Positions 1 to 8,761 of a stretch of DNA of 64,000 nt are shown here, piece after piece. The position numbers and the translations under genes were made by a program. Source of the DNA: Shimia biformata. GTDB taxonomy: Bacteria; Pseudomonadota; Alphaproteobacteria; Rhodobacterales; Rhodobacteraceae. The notes beneath the pieces are model-generated. The model worked only from the letters and a program-made list of their open reading frames with translations, did not search any database and was not told where the DNA came from. The DNA lies in assembly GCF_016888515.1 (NCBI RefSeq), contig NZ_JAFEJK010000001.1, positions 1,335,475 to 1,399,474 of the forward strand. Direction: 5' to 3'. Position 1 is the stretch's first letter, and each line of letters begins with the position of its first letter.

Positions 1-46
1 CCTCCATCGGGTTGCCGTTCGAGATCAGTTCGCGGTCATAGGCCAT
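1..46 (-). CDS. RidA-like protein, N-terminal fragment (cut by window edge)
   Basis: A leftward reading frame opens at the ATG ending at 46 and runs off the window after 15 codons (MAYDRELISNGNPME). The LISNG-P pattern near the N-terminus resembles the start of RidA/YjgF proteins, which hydrolyse reactive enamine/imine intermediates from PLP enzymes. Only this fragment is visible, so the family call rests on a short pattern. It is divergent from the methyltransferase that starts at 103, and the 56 bp between them should hold both promoters. No strong ribosome binding site is visible. Confidence 0.4.
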   Translation of the reverse strand, partial: MAYDRELISNGNPME

Positions 47-102
47 TGTGATACACTCATTCTGCAACGGTAAGCATCATCCGCCATTTCGGGACAAACG
101 CA

Positions 103-897
103 ATGACCGAAAAACAACGACACGACGCCTGGGATGCCGGGCAAAGCTATGAGACCTACATGGGCCGCTGGAGCGCCCGGATTGCCGAAACATTCCTGGA
201 TTGGCTTGCCCCGCCCAAGGGCGCGGACTGGATTGATGTCGGGTGTGGCACCGGGGCGCTGAGCCGGACGATCCTTGCCCGGACCAACCCTGCATCGGTT
301 GTCGGTATCGAACCCTCGCCTGGGTTTGTCGCCCATGCAAGGGCGCTGACACCGGATGACAGGGCGCGGTTTTGCGAAGGCGGTGCCGAGGCGCTGCCGC
401 TGCCTGACGCGAGCTGCGACGTGGCGGCCTCGGCCCTGGTTCTGAACTTTGTGCCGGACCGGGTGAAGGCGCTGGGCGAAATGCGGCGCGTGCTGCGTCC
501 CGGCAGGCTGTTGGGCTTCTATGTCTGGGATTACCCTGGCGGTGGCATGGGGTTCATAGATGCTTTCTGGAAGGCGGCGGCCGCGCTTGATCCGGCGGCG
601 GCGGAACTGGACGAGGCGGTGCGTTTTCCGTTCTGCACAAGGGATGGCATTGCTGCCCTGTGCAGGGAGGCAGGGATAAAGGCCGAAGTGACCGCGCTTG
701 AAGTCGAAACGGTATTTGACAGTTTCGAAGACTTCTTTTCTCCTTTCACCCTGGGCGCTGGCCCCGCGCCGGGTTACTTGGCGTCGCTGCCCCTGGACGG
801 GCAGGCGGCCCTGCGTCAGGCACTTGCGGCACAGCTGGATCGCGGCGGGGCGGTACGGTTGACCGCCCGCGCCTGGGCCGCGCGCGCCAGAATGTAA
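103..897 (+). CDS. class I SAM-dependent methyltransferase
   Basis: A 264-residue soluble protein. Residues 42-51 (DWIDVGCGTG) are a clear motif I of class I SAM-dependent methyltransferases, with D45 and the glycine loop binding the methionine part of SAM. A motif near residue 70 (VVGIEPS) supplies the acidic residue for the ribose, and ALVLNFVPD near residue 112 is the usual motif II/III region, so it belongs to the UbiE/Methyltransf_11 group. The substrate cannot be told from sequence; small molecules and quinone-like compounds are common in this group. It stands alone on the plus strand, and its stop codon directly abuts the stop of the convergent SPFH gene (895-897 against 898-900), leaving no room for a separate terminator. 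Confidence 0.85.
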   Translation: MTEKQRHDAWDAGQSYETYMGRWSARIAETFLDWLAPPKGADWIDVGCGTGALSRTILARTNPASVVGIEPSPGFVAHARALTPDDRARFCEGGAEALPLPDASCDVAASALVLNFVPDRVKALGEMRRVLRPGRLLGFYVWDYPGGGMGFIDAFWKAAAALDPAAAELDEAVRFPFCTRDGIAALCREAGIKAEVTALEVETVFDSFEDFFSPFTLGAGPAPGYLASLPLDGQAALRQALAAQLDRGGAVRLTARAWAARARM

Positions 898-2016
898 TCA
901 GCTTCCCGGCGGCGGAGGCGGCAGGATGGTGAACAGCTGAGCCAGCTCCGCAACGTCCTCGGCCCGTTTCCAGCCATCCTGACCGGCTGTCCAGACATGG
1001 GTCTCGCGGGTGATTTCGCCGGCGGTCGCCATGCGCCCCATCGCGGCCTTCGAGAAGGGGCCACGCGTCTGCCCGTTTTCGGCGATGTGCCAGACATGTT
1101 CGACCGGAGGTGGTGGTGGGGGAACCGCCGCGGCGGGTTGGGGTGCGGCTGGGCGCGCGCCCCAGGGTCCGGGCTGCGCCATCTGCTGCGCCATCGCCAT
1201 GCCCATGCCGGCCCCCAGTCCGGCGGCCATGCCGGAATTCGGGGTCTGCGCCGCCGCGGTCATGGCTTCGGCGGCCGAGAACTGGGTATAGCGGCCAAGG
1301 TCACCGACGATCCCCATCGAGGTGCGCTTGTCCATGGCCTGTTCGACGGCGGGGGGAAGTGAGATGTTCTCGACATAAAGTTCGGGCATCGACAGCCCGT
1401 ATTCCGCCAGCGTCGGGGTGATTTCCGCCGCCACCAGCTTGCCCAGATCGGCAGTATTGGCGGCCATGTCCAGAACCGGAATGCCGCAGCCCGCGATCAC
1501 GCGGCTGAACTCTTGCACGATGATATTGCGGATCTGGTAAGAGATCTCGTCCATGGTGAATTCGCCATCCGTCCCGACGACCTCGGTCAGGAAACGCGCC
1601 GGGTCGCTGACGCGGATCGAATAGGTGCCATAGGCGCGCAGGCGGACCGGGCCGAATTCCGGGTCGCGCGCCATGATCGGGTTCTTGGTGCCCCATTTCA
1701 GGTCGTTGAACCGGGTGGTGTTGACGAAATAGACCTCGGATTTGAACGGGCTCTTGAACCCGTGATCCCAGTGCTGAAGCGTGGTCATGATCGGCATGTT
1801 GTTGGTCTCGAGCATGTAGAGCCCGGGCGTGAACACATCCGCCAATTGTCCCTCATGCACAAAAACTGCGGCCTGACCTTCGCGCACGGTCAGCTTGGCG
1901 CCATACTTGATCTCGTGGCCTTCACGCTCGAACCGCCAGACCATGGTGTCGCGGGTATCGTCCACCCAGTGGATGACGTCGATGAATTCGCCGGAAAGAA
2001 AATCGAAAATGCCCAT
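898..2016 (-). CDS. SPFH-domain protein with C-terminal GYF_2 domain
   Basis: A 372-residue protein, last gene of a five-gene leftward operon. The N-terminal two thirds (about residues 25-240) read as an SPFH/Band-7-type domain of the YdjI or 'virion core protein' kind. After a linker rich in Ala, Met and Gln (about 245-300) ending in a proline run, residues 305-360 form a GYF_2 domain, with the pattern W-x4-NGQTRGPFS followed by VW and GW. Members of this family often act with membrane-stress or tellurite-resistance proteins, and the neighbours here (TelA, XpaC) fit. It has no signal peptide, so it is probably cytosolic and membrane-associated. Its start is 21 bp downstream of the DUF2927 gene, with a good Shine-Dalgarno (GGAGACC reading leftwards). 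The exact role is unknown. Confidence 0.85.
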   Translation of the reverse strand: MGIFDFLSGEFIDVIHWVDDTRDTMVWRFEREGHEIKYGAKLTVREGQAAVFVHEGQLADVFTPGLYMLETNNMPIMTTLQHWDHGFKSPFKSEVYFVNTTRFNDLKWGTKNPIMARDPEFGPVRLRAYGTYSIRVSDPARFLTEVVGTDGEFTMDEISYQIRNIIVQEFSRVIAGCGIPVLDMAANTADLGKLVAAEITPTLAEYGLSMPELYVENISLPPAVEQAMDKRTSMGIVGDLGRYTQFSAAEAMTAAAQTPNSGMAAGLGAGMGMAMAQQMAQPGPWGARPAAPQPAAAVPPPPPPVEHVWHIAENGQTRGPFSKAAMGRMATAGEITRETHVWTAGQDGWKRAEDVAELAQLFTILPPPPPGS

Positions 2017-2037
2017 GTCGGGTCTCCTTCGTCGTAA

Positions 2038-2970
2038 TCAGAAAGCCTGCCCGGTCTGTTCGCGGGCGAGGATGGAAAGGATGGGGCGGGCCTGATCCAG
2101 TGGCATGCCAATGGACAGGCGCGGGTCATAGAGCATGGCCAGAAGTGCCTCATCATGCGTGGTCAGCAATGCAAACTCGTCGTCGTCATTGAAGATCGAG
2201 GGGCGGGCGTTTGGGCTGTCATTTGCCAGCCCAAGACCCTGTGCCATTTCCTCGTGATAGCAGGATTTGCGCAAGAGGTCGGGATGCTCGGCGCGCACCA
2301 CGGCGACGGCGGCCGTATATTCATAGGGGTTCGCGGGATCAGAAGTCGTCATCACGATACATTGGATCGACCGGGGCAGGTCACGCAGCAACGCTGCCGA
2401 GCGCGGATCGGCATTCGGCACCAATTGACGGATTCGGGTGGTCAGCTGGTCCTTGTCGTCCTCGCTCATAACCAGAACATGGAAATTTGCCCCGATCCCC
2501 GAATAGCTAATCGAATGCCCTGTCGCAGCGGCCAACCGACTGGCATAGGCGCGTATGTCGGCAAGGTCTTGAGTACGCATTGCATCTGGCACCGACGCCC
2601 CGAACTCTGCGTGAAAGCGCACCGGTTTGGCCCAGCGTCTCAACCCACCTGATTGCCCGCCGGGTTTTTGCAGGTTCGCACCTTCGGCATATTCGCCGTA
2701 GAAGGCGATCCGCTCGAAGTTGCGGGCCAGCATGTCGGCGGTATAGGGCGTGTCCGGCCCGCCGCCGTCCGTGCGCAGCAGACCTCGGGCAAGTTCGTCG
2801 GCTTGCAAGGCGGCATAGTAATTGCGCAGCGATTGAGATTTCTCGGACACGGTCGGAGGGGTGACCGAGGGCGGCTCCGGCCGGTTTGCACCGGTCGGAA
2901 GGTCGCACGCAGCCAGTGCCAACAGGCCCAGCCCCAGCGCCGCCGCCTTTGCCACCCAGGTCCGTGTCAC
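2038..2970 (-). CDS. DUF2927 lipoprotein
   Basis: 310 residues. The N-terminus is a classical lipoprotein signal, with a hydrophobic stretch ending in the lipobox LALAAC and the acylated cysteine at residue 22, so the mature protein should be anchored on the periplasmic side of a membrane. Residues about 45-270 match the DUF2927 type: a bundle of conserved aromatic and acidic positions and the motif HEEMAQGLGL at 239-248, which looks like a metal-binding HE pair, although no enzyme activity is established for the family. Its start overlaps the end of telA by 4 bp, which suggests translational coupling. In this operon it is the only secreted component and could link the cytosolic TelA/SPFH proteins to the envelope. 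Confidence 0.82.
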   Translation of the reverse strand: MTRTWVAKAAALGLGLLALAACDLPTGANRPEPPSVTPPTVSEKSQSLRNYYAALQADELARGLLRTDGGGPDTPYTADMLARNFERIAFYGEYAEGANLQKPGGQSGGLRRWAKPVRFHAEFGASVPDAMRTQDLADIRAYASRLAAATGHSISYSGIGANFHVLVMSEDDKDQLTTRIRQLVPNADPRSAALLRDLPRSIQCIVMTTSDPANPYEYTAAVAVVRAEHPDLLRKSCYHEEMAQGLGLANDSPNARPSIFNDDDEFALLTTHDEALLAMLYDPRLSIGMPLDQARPILSILAREQTGQAF

Positions 2971-4166
2971 GCGTTTGGCACCGAGGTTGATGCGGTGTCG
3001 CCAAGCCCTGTCTGTTTCGCCTTGGCTGCGGCAAGCGTGTCGCGCAGTTCGGCTTCCATCTTCTTCAGGTCTTCCTCCGCGGCGGCGCGCTTGGCCTTGC
3101 CCTCGTCGGCGATCTGAAGCGATTCCTGAATGGTGCCGATCAGGTCGGCATTGGCCTGTTTCACCGCCTCGATGTCAAAGACGCCCCGTTCCATTTCCTC
3201 GCGGATCATCTTGTTGCTTTCCCGCAGGTTCTTGGCATTGGCCGTCAGAAGCTCATTCGTGAGGTCATTTGCGTCACGTACCGCGGCGGCGGCTTCGGCA
3301 GACCGCTGGATGGTCACCGCCTGCGCCAGCTGGGTTTCCCAAAGCGGCACGGTGTTGACCAGCGTCGAGTTGATCTTGGTCACGAGGCTTTTGTCGTTTT
3401 CCTGCACCAGCCGGATCGAGGGCAGGGACTGCATCGTCACCTGCCGGGTCAGTTTCAGGTCATGCACCCGGCGTTCAAGGTCGTCGCGGGCGGCGCGCAG
3501 GTCACGCAACTCCTGCGCCTTCATCACCTGTTCGCCTTCCGGCGCGGCCTGAACCTCGGCTTCCTTGGCTGGGATGTCATCTGTATCCAGCGCCTTGATC
3601 TTGGCTTCCCCGGCGGCGATGTAAAGCGCCAGTTCGTCGTAGAAATTCAAGGTTTTGTCATAGAGAATATCAAGCGACTTGATGTCCTTCATGAGCTTGT
3701 GTTCGTGGGTCAGAAGATTGTCGGTGATCCTGTCGATCTGGCCCTGAACCTCTTCGAAACGGGCAGTGAACTTGGCAAAGGGCGCAGCGCGGCCCAGCAG
3801 TTTTTCCCAGAACGACCGTTCGCGCCGCACATCCAGCTCACTGACCGAAAAGCCCCGGATGGTGGTCACGATGTCCCGCAGGCTGTCCCCGGCCGGGCCG
3901 ACATCCTTGTTGCGCACGTCCTGAAGCATGGCCTGGCTGATTTCCTGCAGTTCGGCCTGCGCACCGGACCCGAAGGTCACGATCGAGTTTGTGTCGGACA
4001 TGTCCAGCTCGCCCATGCGCCGGGTGATTTCGGCGCTGAGCGGTGCGTCGGCCTCTTCCAGCGACACGATGGCCGTGGCCTCGGTTGGTTCGGGCAGGAT
4101 CACGGCGTTCACCTCTTCGACCTCGGCCAGCGTTGCCTCGGCTTTCTTGCGGACAGTATCAGACAT
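2967..4166 (-). CDS. telA: TelA/KlaA family toxic anion resistance protein
   Basis: 399 residues, predominantly alpha-helical and highly charged, matching the TelA (toxic anion resistance) family in length and architecture. An acidic N-terminal segment (about 1-60) is followed by long helices with several coiled-coil stretches (about 150-260 and 320-390). No membrane segment or signal peptide is present. Family members are known from plasmid and chromosomal tellurite-resistance loci and from Gram-positive yaaN-xpaC/yce operons, but their biochemistry is unresolved. Here the gene lies between xpaC (34 bp upstream) and the DUF2927 lipoprotein (4-bp overlap), so it is one translational unit in the middle of the operon. 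The symbol is the family name and tellurite resistance is not demonstrated here. Confidence 0.88.
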   Translation of the reverse strand: MSDTVRKKAEATLAEVEEVNAVILPEPTEATAIVSLEEADAPLSAEITRRMGELDMSDTNSIVTFGSGAQAELQEISQAMLQDVRNKDVGPAGDSLRDIVTTIRGFSVSELDVRRERSFWEKLLGRAAPFAKFTARFEEVQGQIDRITDNLLTHEHKLMKDIKSLDILYDKTLNFYDELALYIAAGEAKIKALDTDDIPAKEAEVQAAPEGEQVMKAQELRDLRAARDDLERRVHDLKLTRQVTMQSLPSIRLVQENDKSLVTKINSTLVNTVPLWETQLAQAVTIQRSAEAAAAVRDANDLTNELLTANAKNLRESNKMIREEMERGVFDIEAVKQANADLIGTIQESLQIADEGKAKRAAAEEDLKKMEAELRDTLAAAKAKQTGLGDTASTSVPNA

Positions 4167-4200
4167 TGGAAATCTCCCCTTTCAAGGGTTTGGGATGAAT

Positions 4201-5097
4201 TCAAAGGGCGTCGTCGCGAACACCTTCACGTTGCAGCCGTTCGCGCAGGACTTCGATCTCGACCGTCAGGTCCGAGTTGTCATCGAGCAGAAGCTTGCGG
4301 TTGCGGCTGTCGAAATTCTTTTCGAGGTCATCCAGAAGCGCCTCGTAATCGGTGCGTGCCTTGGCGTCGCGGCTGCGGCCATAGATATCGGCGAACTTGA
4401 CCGTCGCATCGCGCGCGCCCAGCAGGTAAACGCCCAGATACTTGCGCGCCGCTGTCAGGTCGCGCGGATCGTTCTCGACCGTGCGAAACAGGTCGCGGGC
4501 GGTGGTCTGGAAGCGCTCGACACGGGTTTCCAGCGTCCGGTCGCTGGCGCGCTTGATCGCATCCGTCATCGCCGCAAGGTGCTTTTCGGCCTCGTCCACG
4601 GCGCGGGCGACGCGGTCGGTCTGGAACTGGTCAATACCTTCCATGCCCTTGTCGCGCATCGGGTCCAGACCGAAGGCCATGCCGTGCAACACGGTGCCGA
4701 CAATACCGATGATCGCGGGCGAGATCACCTCGCCGGTTGCCGAAAATGCAGCCAGCGCCAGTCCTGCGCCGGTCAGGACGCTGCCCAGCATTTTGCGCGG
4801 AAACGCAGGCCGCCGCGCGACTTTTCGCGCGTCATAGGCTTCTTCTGCCAAAAGCCCCTCGCGCGTCATGAAGGCCGCCAGCAGCAGCATGCCAAGCGCG
4901 ACAAGGGTCATCGCCATATTCGCCGCACCGTTCCCGAACGTGCGGAAAAGCAGAAGAAGCGGCAGGAAGAACAACAGGTTGACCCGTCCGCCGACGCGAC
5001 TGCGGGTGGCGCCCTTGAAGCCGCCATTGGTCGGTTTGCCACCGGCATTGTCCGGTGATCCGTCGGGGCTGAACTTGCCGCCATAGCGCTGTGCCAT
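4201..5097 (-). CDS. XpaC-like 5-bromo-4-chloroindolyl phosphate hydrolysis family protein
   Basis: 298 residues. A short, basic, Gly-rich N-terminus is followed by two hydrophobic hairpins (about residues 40-75 and 100-140) that should place the protein in the inner membrane, then a cytosolic helical domain (about 155-298) with an arginine- and aspartate-rich pattern typical of XpaC. The family name comes from an indolyl-phosphate hydrolysis phenotype in Bacillus; a real phosphatase activity is doubtful. XpaC genes usually sit next to TelA genes, exactly as here. The start codon lies 2 bp after the stop of the 27-codon gene upstream, so the two are probably coupled. Confidence 0.83.
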   Translation of the reverse strand: MAQRYGGKFSPDGSPDNAGGKPTNGGFKGATRSRVGGRVNLLFFLPLLLLFRTFGNGAANMAMTLVALGMLLLAAFMTREGLLAEEAYDARKVARRPAFPRKMLGSVLTGAGLALAAFSATGEVISPAIIGIVGTVLHGMAFGLDPMRDKGMEGIDQFQTDRVARAVDEAEKHLAAMTDAIKRASDRTLETRVERFQTTARDLFRTVENDPRDLTAARKYLGVYLLGARDATVKFADIYGRSRDAKARTDYEALLDDLEKNFDSRNRKLLLDDNSDLTVEIEVLRERLQREGVRDDAL

Positions 5098-5099
5098 GA

Positions 5100-5183
5100 T
5101 CAGACGCCCCCCCAGATACCGACATAGACCATCAGGATGACCAACAGCCCGTAGGCCAGTTTCTGCATCCCCGCATTGCTCAT
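5100..5183 (-). CDS. 27-residue single-span membrane microprotein
   Basis: A 28-codon frame reading MSNAGMQKLAYGLLVILM and on through VYVGIWGGV to a TGA stop. The ATG (5183-5181) is preceded by a strong Shine-Dalgarno (GGAGGG at a spacing of about 5 nt). The peptide has a short polar start (residues 1-8) and one hydrophobic segment (about 9-26), so it is a predicted single-span inner-membrane peptide. It stops 2 bp before the XpaC start, making it the first gene of the XpaC-TelA-DUF2927-SPFH operon. I do not know a named family for it. Ribosome site, membrane segment and operon position together argue that it is real and not chance. Confidence 0.72.
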   Translation of the reverse strand: MSNAGMQKLAYGLLVILMVYVGIWGGV

Positions 5184-5201
5184 GCCGCCCTCCGAAACGC
5201 G

Positions 5202-5222
5202 CTAAGTCTACGGGAAACTTAG
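5202..5222 (-). promoter_or_regulatory. inverted repeat ahead of the XpaC-TelA operon
   Basis: Perfect 6-bp arms, CTAAGT (5202-5207) and ACTTAG (5217-5222), are separated by 9 bp. They lie about 20-40 bp upstream of the first start codon of the leftward operon, so they could be a regulator operator or a hairpin in the 5' leader. The rest of 5223-5319, up to the convergent-side end of rluB, shows no gene. Confidence 0.35.
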
Positions 5223-5319
5223 GTAGTTTTGCGACCGCTTGCTAGGGGGAAGATCGTCGGGGCTGCGTCACGGGCCGGGGCTTGCGCAATCCAGAGGCAT
5301 TTGCAGACGTCAGGGGCAA

Positions 5320-6393
5320 TCAGCCGCGTTTCGGTCCATTGCCCGGACTTTTCCCGCGGTTTCCTGCGAGATTGCCTTTGCGGACCGGTTTGCGAGCCGC
5401 GTTGTCGGCCGATGCGCGCGACGGCTTGCCACCGGGCTTGGCGCCATGTTTGCGGCCCTGCGCACCTGCCGGTTTTCCCGAAGATCGCGCAACCATCTTG
5501 CCAGCCGGTTTGCCCGCCTGATTGCCCCATGGCGCATCGGCCTGTGAACCGGCGCTTTTCCCGGCTGGTCTGCGCCCCGGCTTTTGCCCCGGTTTTTGAC
5601 CGAACTTGCGACCTGATTTGCCACCGGGTTTGCCGCTTGTCCGAGCCTCGTCATCGGAAGCGGCGTCCAGCCCCAGTTGGTCGCGCATCACCTTGCGGCG
5701 GACCTCTTCGACCTCGCCGGGCTTGAGGTTGCCCAGCTGGAACGGGCCATAGGACACCCGGATCAGCCGGGTCACGGACAGGCCGACCGACTCCATCGCG
5801 CGGCGAATTTCGCGGTTCTTGCCCTCGCGCAGCGACACCGTCACCCAGGCATTGGCCCCCTGTTGCCGGTCGAACTGGACAATCATCGGCTGGAACCGCT
5901 CACCCTCGACAGTGACCCCTTTGCGCAGCGGCTCAAACGTCGCGTCTTCGGCCCGGCCATGTACACGCACGCGGTATTTGCGTAGCCAGCCGGTCGAGGG
6001 CAGCTCAAGCCTGCGCTTGATCGCCCCGTCATTGGTCAGCAGCAGCAACCCTTCGGAATTGAGGTCAAGCCGCCCGACACTCATCACCCTTGGCATGGTT
6101 TCGGGCAGCCTGTCGAAGATCGTCTCGCGTCCCTGCTCATCCTTGTGCGTCGTCACTAGTCCAGTCGGCTTGTGGTATAGCCACAGCCGTTCCGGGTCAG
6201 GCTCGCCAAGCGGTTTGCCGTCGACGGTGATCCGGTCCTTGGCCGTCACGTTCAGGGCCGGGCTGTCGATTTGCTTGCCGTTCACCGCGACGCGGCCAGC
6301 TTCGATCACGCGCTCTGCCTCGCGGCGGCTGGCGATGCCGGCACGGGCCAGAACCTTGGCGATGCGGTCGCCTTTGGGGGTCTCGTTGCTCAT
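5320..6393 (-). CDS. rluB: 23S rRNA pseudouridine synthase, RluB/RsuA family, with long basic tail
   Basis: 357 residues from the ATG at 6393. A longer in-frame extension upstream exists only because it is antisense to tadA. Residues 8-55 are an S4 RNA-binding domain ([20 protein letters not shown]). Residues 68-235 are the RsuA/RluB catalytic domain, with the family signature [17 protein letters not shown], in which D110 is the catalytic aspartate. It isomerises a uridine in 23S rRNA (the RluB target is near the peptidyl transferase centre), although RluB, RluE and RluF are hard to separate by sequence alone. The C-terminal 110 residues are a low-complexity Gly/Lys/Arg/Pro tail with repeated KPG and KSG units, probably disordered and nucleic-acid binding. 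It is divergent from tadA, another RNA-modification gene. Confidence 0.88.
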   Translation of the reverse strand: MSNETPKGDRIAKVLARAGIASRREAERVIEAGRVAVNGKQIDSPALNVTAKDRITVDGKPLGEPDPERLWLYHKPTGLVTTHKDEQGRETIFDRLPETMPRVMSVGRLDLNSEGLLLLTNDGAIKRRLELPSTGWLRKYRVRVHGRAEDATFEPLRKGVTVEGERFQPMIVQFDRQQGANAWVTVSLREGKNREIRRAMESVGLSVTRLIRVSYGPFQLGNLKPGEVEEVRRKVMRDQLGLDAASDDEARTSGKPGGKSGRKFGQKPGQKPGRRPAGKSAGSQADAPWGNQAGKPAGKMVARSSGKPAGAQGRKHGAKPGGKPSRASADNAARKPVRKGNLAGNRGKSPGNGPKRG

Positions 6394-6456
6394 ATCCGCA
6401 CGTCTAGCGGCGATTGGGGGATTGCGAAAGGGTAATCGGCAGGGCAAGCAGGGGGC

Positions 6457-6909
6457 ATGGTGTTCAGATCGCATATGGAAACCGCGCTGGCCGAGGCGCG
6501 TGCCGCGGCGGGTCGCGGCGAAGTGCCGGTGGGCGCGGTGATCGTGTCGCCATCGGGTGAGGTGGTCGCGCAAGCCGGAAATCGCACCCGCGAACTGAGT
6601 GACCCGACGGCCCATGCCGAGATCCTGGCCATCCGCGCCGCCTGTGCCGCGCTGGGGTCGGAACGCCTGCCGGGGCACGATCTTTACGTGACCCTGGAAC
6701 CCTGTCCGATGTGCGCCAGCGTAATCAGCCAGGCCCGGATCGCCCGGCTCTACTATGGCGCTGCCGATCCGAAATCCGGCGGTATCGCCCAAGGCCCGCG
6801 TGTCTTCAGCCATCCACAAAGCCATCATGTGCCGGACGTCTATGACGGAATTGGCGCGGATCAGGCCGAGGCACTGTTGAAGTCGTTTTTTGCCGACCGG
6901 CGGAGTTAG
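6457..6909 (+). CDS. tadA: tRNA-specific adenosine deaminase TadA
   Basis: 150 residues. This is the essential enzyme that converts A34 to inosine in tRNA-Arg(ACG). The cytidine/deoxycytidylate deaminase zinc motif is complete: H53-A-E55, where E55 is the proton shuttle, and P82-C83-x2-C86 (PCPMCASVI) supply the zinc ligands. Length and the N-terminal helix ([13 protein letters not shown]) match bacterial TadA. The start at 6457 is preferred over the internal ATG at 6475 because the N-terminal helix is conserved in the family. It is divergent from rluB and its last 4 bp overlap the convergent cyclase gene. Confidence 0.93.
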   Translation: MVFRSHMETALAEARAAAGRGEVPVGAVIVSPSGEVVAQAGNRTRELSDPTAHAEILAIRAACAALGSERLPGHDLYVTLEPCPMCASVISQARIARLYYGAADPKSGGIAQGPRVFSHPQSHHVPDVYDGIGADQAEALLKSFFADRRS

Positions 6910-7907
6910 GCTTCCGTTACCACATAAACCGGTTCGGGGTTTTCAAAGCCTTTCAGGGCTAGAATCATCGGCCCCGCAAAACTGATTTCTGATCTGTCGG
7001 ACAGCATGGCTTGCGTCGCGCCGGACACCCTGATCTGCCCCGGTTCGGCGGTGTCTGTGATCCGCGCCGCCTTGTTGACGACGCTGCCAAAGAAATCGTC
7101 GTCGGAACAGATGACGTCCCCTGTATGCACCCCAATGCGAAGCGCGATAGCTGGGCCGCCGGGCGTGTTCAGCGCGCGAAGGATGGCCCGGGCCGCAGAC
7201 AGGGCATCGGCAGGGGATGCGAAGCTGGACATTGTGCCATCGCCCAGAGATTTCACGAATTGACCGCCATTTGCTTCGATCTTGTCGCGCAGCTGGGCAA
7301 AATGGCGCGTCACCTCTGAGGACCAGAGCCTGTCGCCCATCACCGCCGCCATTCCCGACGAATTGACGATGTCGGTGAACATCACCGATGCGAACCCCTC
7401 GTGCTGATCAAAACTCAGGCCGCTTCGTGCAGCGGCAACCAGATCGGCGATGGCAGTTTGTTCCGTGCCGGTCATTTCGATATTCGGGATCGGGACCGAT
7501 CCGTGCCGATGCACGATTTTCCATGCGCCGTCCTCCAGAACAAAGATCAGTGTCGTGCGTACATTGAACAGGCGGCCCGGCTGGTTGGCGAAAATCAGCT
7601 GATGGTTCAGGCAGGCCCAGCCAGTGCCTTCGTGTTCATAAGCCTCGGCAAAGGTTTCTTCATGTTTCAGAAGCTCCGGAATAACATCGAAGAACGCTGC
7701 AACGCCCTCGCGCACTTGCTGACCGGTCCACAGCTCATCATCTGCGGTGCCGACGAATTGCAGGTGGCCTTCTTCGGTCATGAGGTTGCGCAGATCATTC
7801 GGGCGATGGTTCGGGATAGCGTCGATCCAGCGCCGCGCCACGGCCAGCAACTCGGGCGAGGGACGCACACCGGTCATGACGCTGCTTGCGGTCGAGACCG
7901 GTCGCAC
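6906..7907 (-). CDS. nucleotidyl cyclase with N-terminal SnoaL/NTF2-like domain
   Basis: 333 residues from a GTG at 7907; an ATG at 7877 ([10 protein letters not shown]) is an equally good start, and neither has a strong ribosome site. Residues about 20-150 look like a SnoaL-like NTF2 fold (RRWIDAIPN, then [13 protein letters not shown] and WKIVHRHGS). Residues about 170-330 are a class III adenylate/guanylate cyclase domain, with the metal-binding aspartates in [11 protein letters not shown] and [10 protein letters not shown], plus VNKAARI, which carries the catalytic asparagine. It therefore probably makes cAMP, or possibly cGMP. No membrane segment is seen. A ligand binding in the NTF2-like pocket could control the cyclase, but that is inference. 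It is convergent with tadA (4-bp overlap). Confidence 0.85.
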   Translation of the reverse strand: MRPVSTASSVMTGVRPSPELLAVARRWIDAIPNHRPNDLRNLMTEEGHLQFVGTADDELWTGQQVREGVAAFFDVIPELLKHEETFAEAYEHEGTGWACLNHQLIFANQPGRLFNVRTTLIFVLEDGAWKIVHRHGSVPIPNIEMTGTEQTAIADLVAAARSGLSFDQHEGFASVMFTDIVNSSGMAAVMGDRLWSSEVTRHFAQLRDKIEANGGQFVKSLGDGTMSSFASPADALSAARAILRALNTPGGPAIALRIGVHTGDVICSDDDFFGSVVNKAARITDTAEPGQIRVSGATQAMLSDRSEISFAGPMILALKGFENPEPVYVVTEA

Positions 7908-8000
7908 CGTGCCGCCAACCGTCGGACCCGCGCACCGGGGCGGGACGCGGGTGCATTCAACGGAACAGAGGGCATGGAACCGGCCACGATGGCTTCCTTT

Positions 8001-8693
8001 TTAAAGCTCGATCGCCTGCAACAACTGGGGTTCGATCACATCGACGCCGGGCAAACCAGCTTTCAGCGCCTCGGCCGATTGTTCGAGGATCGGGAAGGTC
8101 CCGTAATGACAGGGGATCACCGTCTTGAAGTTGAAATAGCGTTTTGCCGCGTAGGCCGCGCCTTTCATGTCCATGGTGAAGTGCCCGCCCGCCGACAGGA
8201 TACCGATATCGGGTTTGTAATAGTCTCCCATCCAGTCCATGTCGGCCATGATGTCGGTGTCGCCCGAGATATAGACGGTGTGGCCTTCCGCGCGCAGCAT
8301 ATAGCCAACCTCGGTCCCCGCCACCTTGGGGCCATCGGGCGTGCCGAAAGAGGAACTATGCGAAGCTGGCACCATCGACAGCGTCACGCCGCCAAAATCC
8401 ACCGTGCCGCCCTTGTTGAACCCGATGGTCTGAATGTGTTCATGCTCGGCCCAATAGCCCATCAGGTCATACTGGCCGACCGCCGGGATCTTCAGCTTGC
8501 GCGCCAGCGGCAGCATGTCGGCGACATGGTCAAAATGGGCATGGGTCAGGATCAGATGAGTGCCGCCCTGGACGGCCTCGTCGTGCCGGTCTTCCGGCAA
8601 TACCGGGTTGCCGGTTAGCCAGGGGTCGATCAGCAGCACCTTGTCCCCGGTCTCGATCCGAAACGATCCATGCCCCAGCCATATGATTTTCAT
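8001..8693 (-). CDS. UPF0173 family metal-dependent hydrolase (metallo-beta-lactamase fold)
   Basis: 230 residues from the ATG at 8693, chosen over an upstream in-frame start because GGGAGG lies 5 nt before it. The metallo-beta-lactamase-fold motif is present as H51-x-H53-x-D55-H56 (THAHFDH). Further ligand positions occur in PASHSSSF and SGDTDI and at CHYGTFP near residue 210. Length and overall pattern match the UPF0173/YtkL group, for which no substrate is known. It is divergent from the ceramidase-like gene at 8762. The convergent-side gap to the cyclase (7908-8000) contains no recognisable feature. Confidence 0.85.
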   Translation of the reverse strand: MKIIWLGHGSFRIETGDKVLLIDPWLTGNPVLPEDRHDEAVQGGTHLILTHAHFDHVADMLPLARKLKIPAVGQYDLMGYWAEHEHIQTIGFNKGGTVDFGGVTLSMVPASHSSSFGTPDGPKVAGTEVGYMLRAEGHTVYISGDTDIMADMDWMGDYYKPDIGILSAGGHFTMDMKGAAYAAKRYFNFKTVIPCHYGTFPILEQSAEALKAGLPGVDVIEPQLLQAIEL

Positions 8694-8761
8694 GGCAACC
8701 TCCCTATCTGATGTCATGTTTGAGGAAGCCTAACACGGTAACAGATTTGGAAAAGAGTTTC

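Noticed and set aside
6394-6828. N-terminal extension of rluB to 6828
   Set aside because: It overlaps tadA on the other strand; the canonical start [10 protein letters not shown] with the S4 domain directly after fits at 6393.
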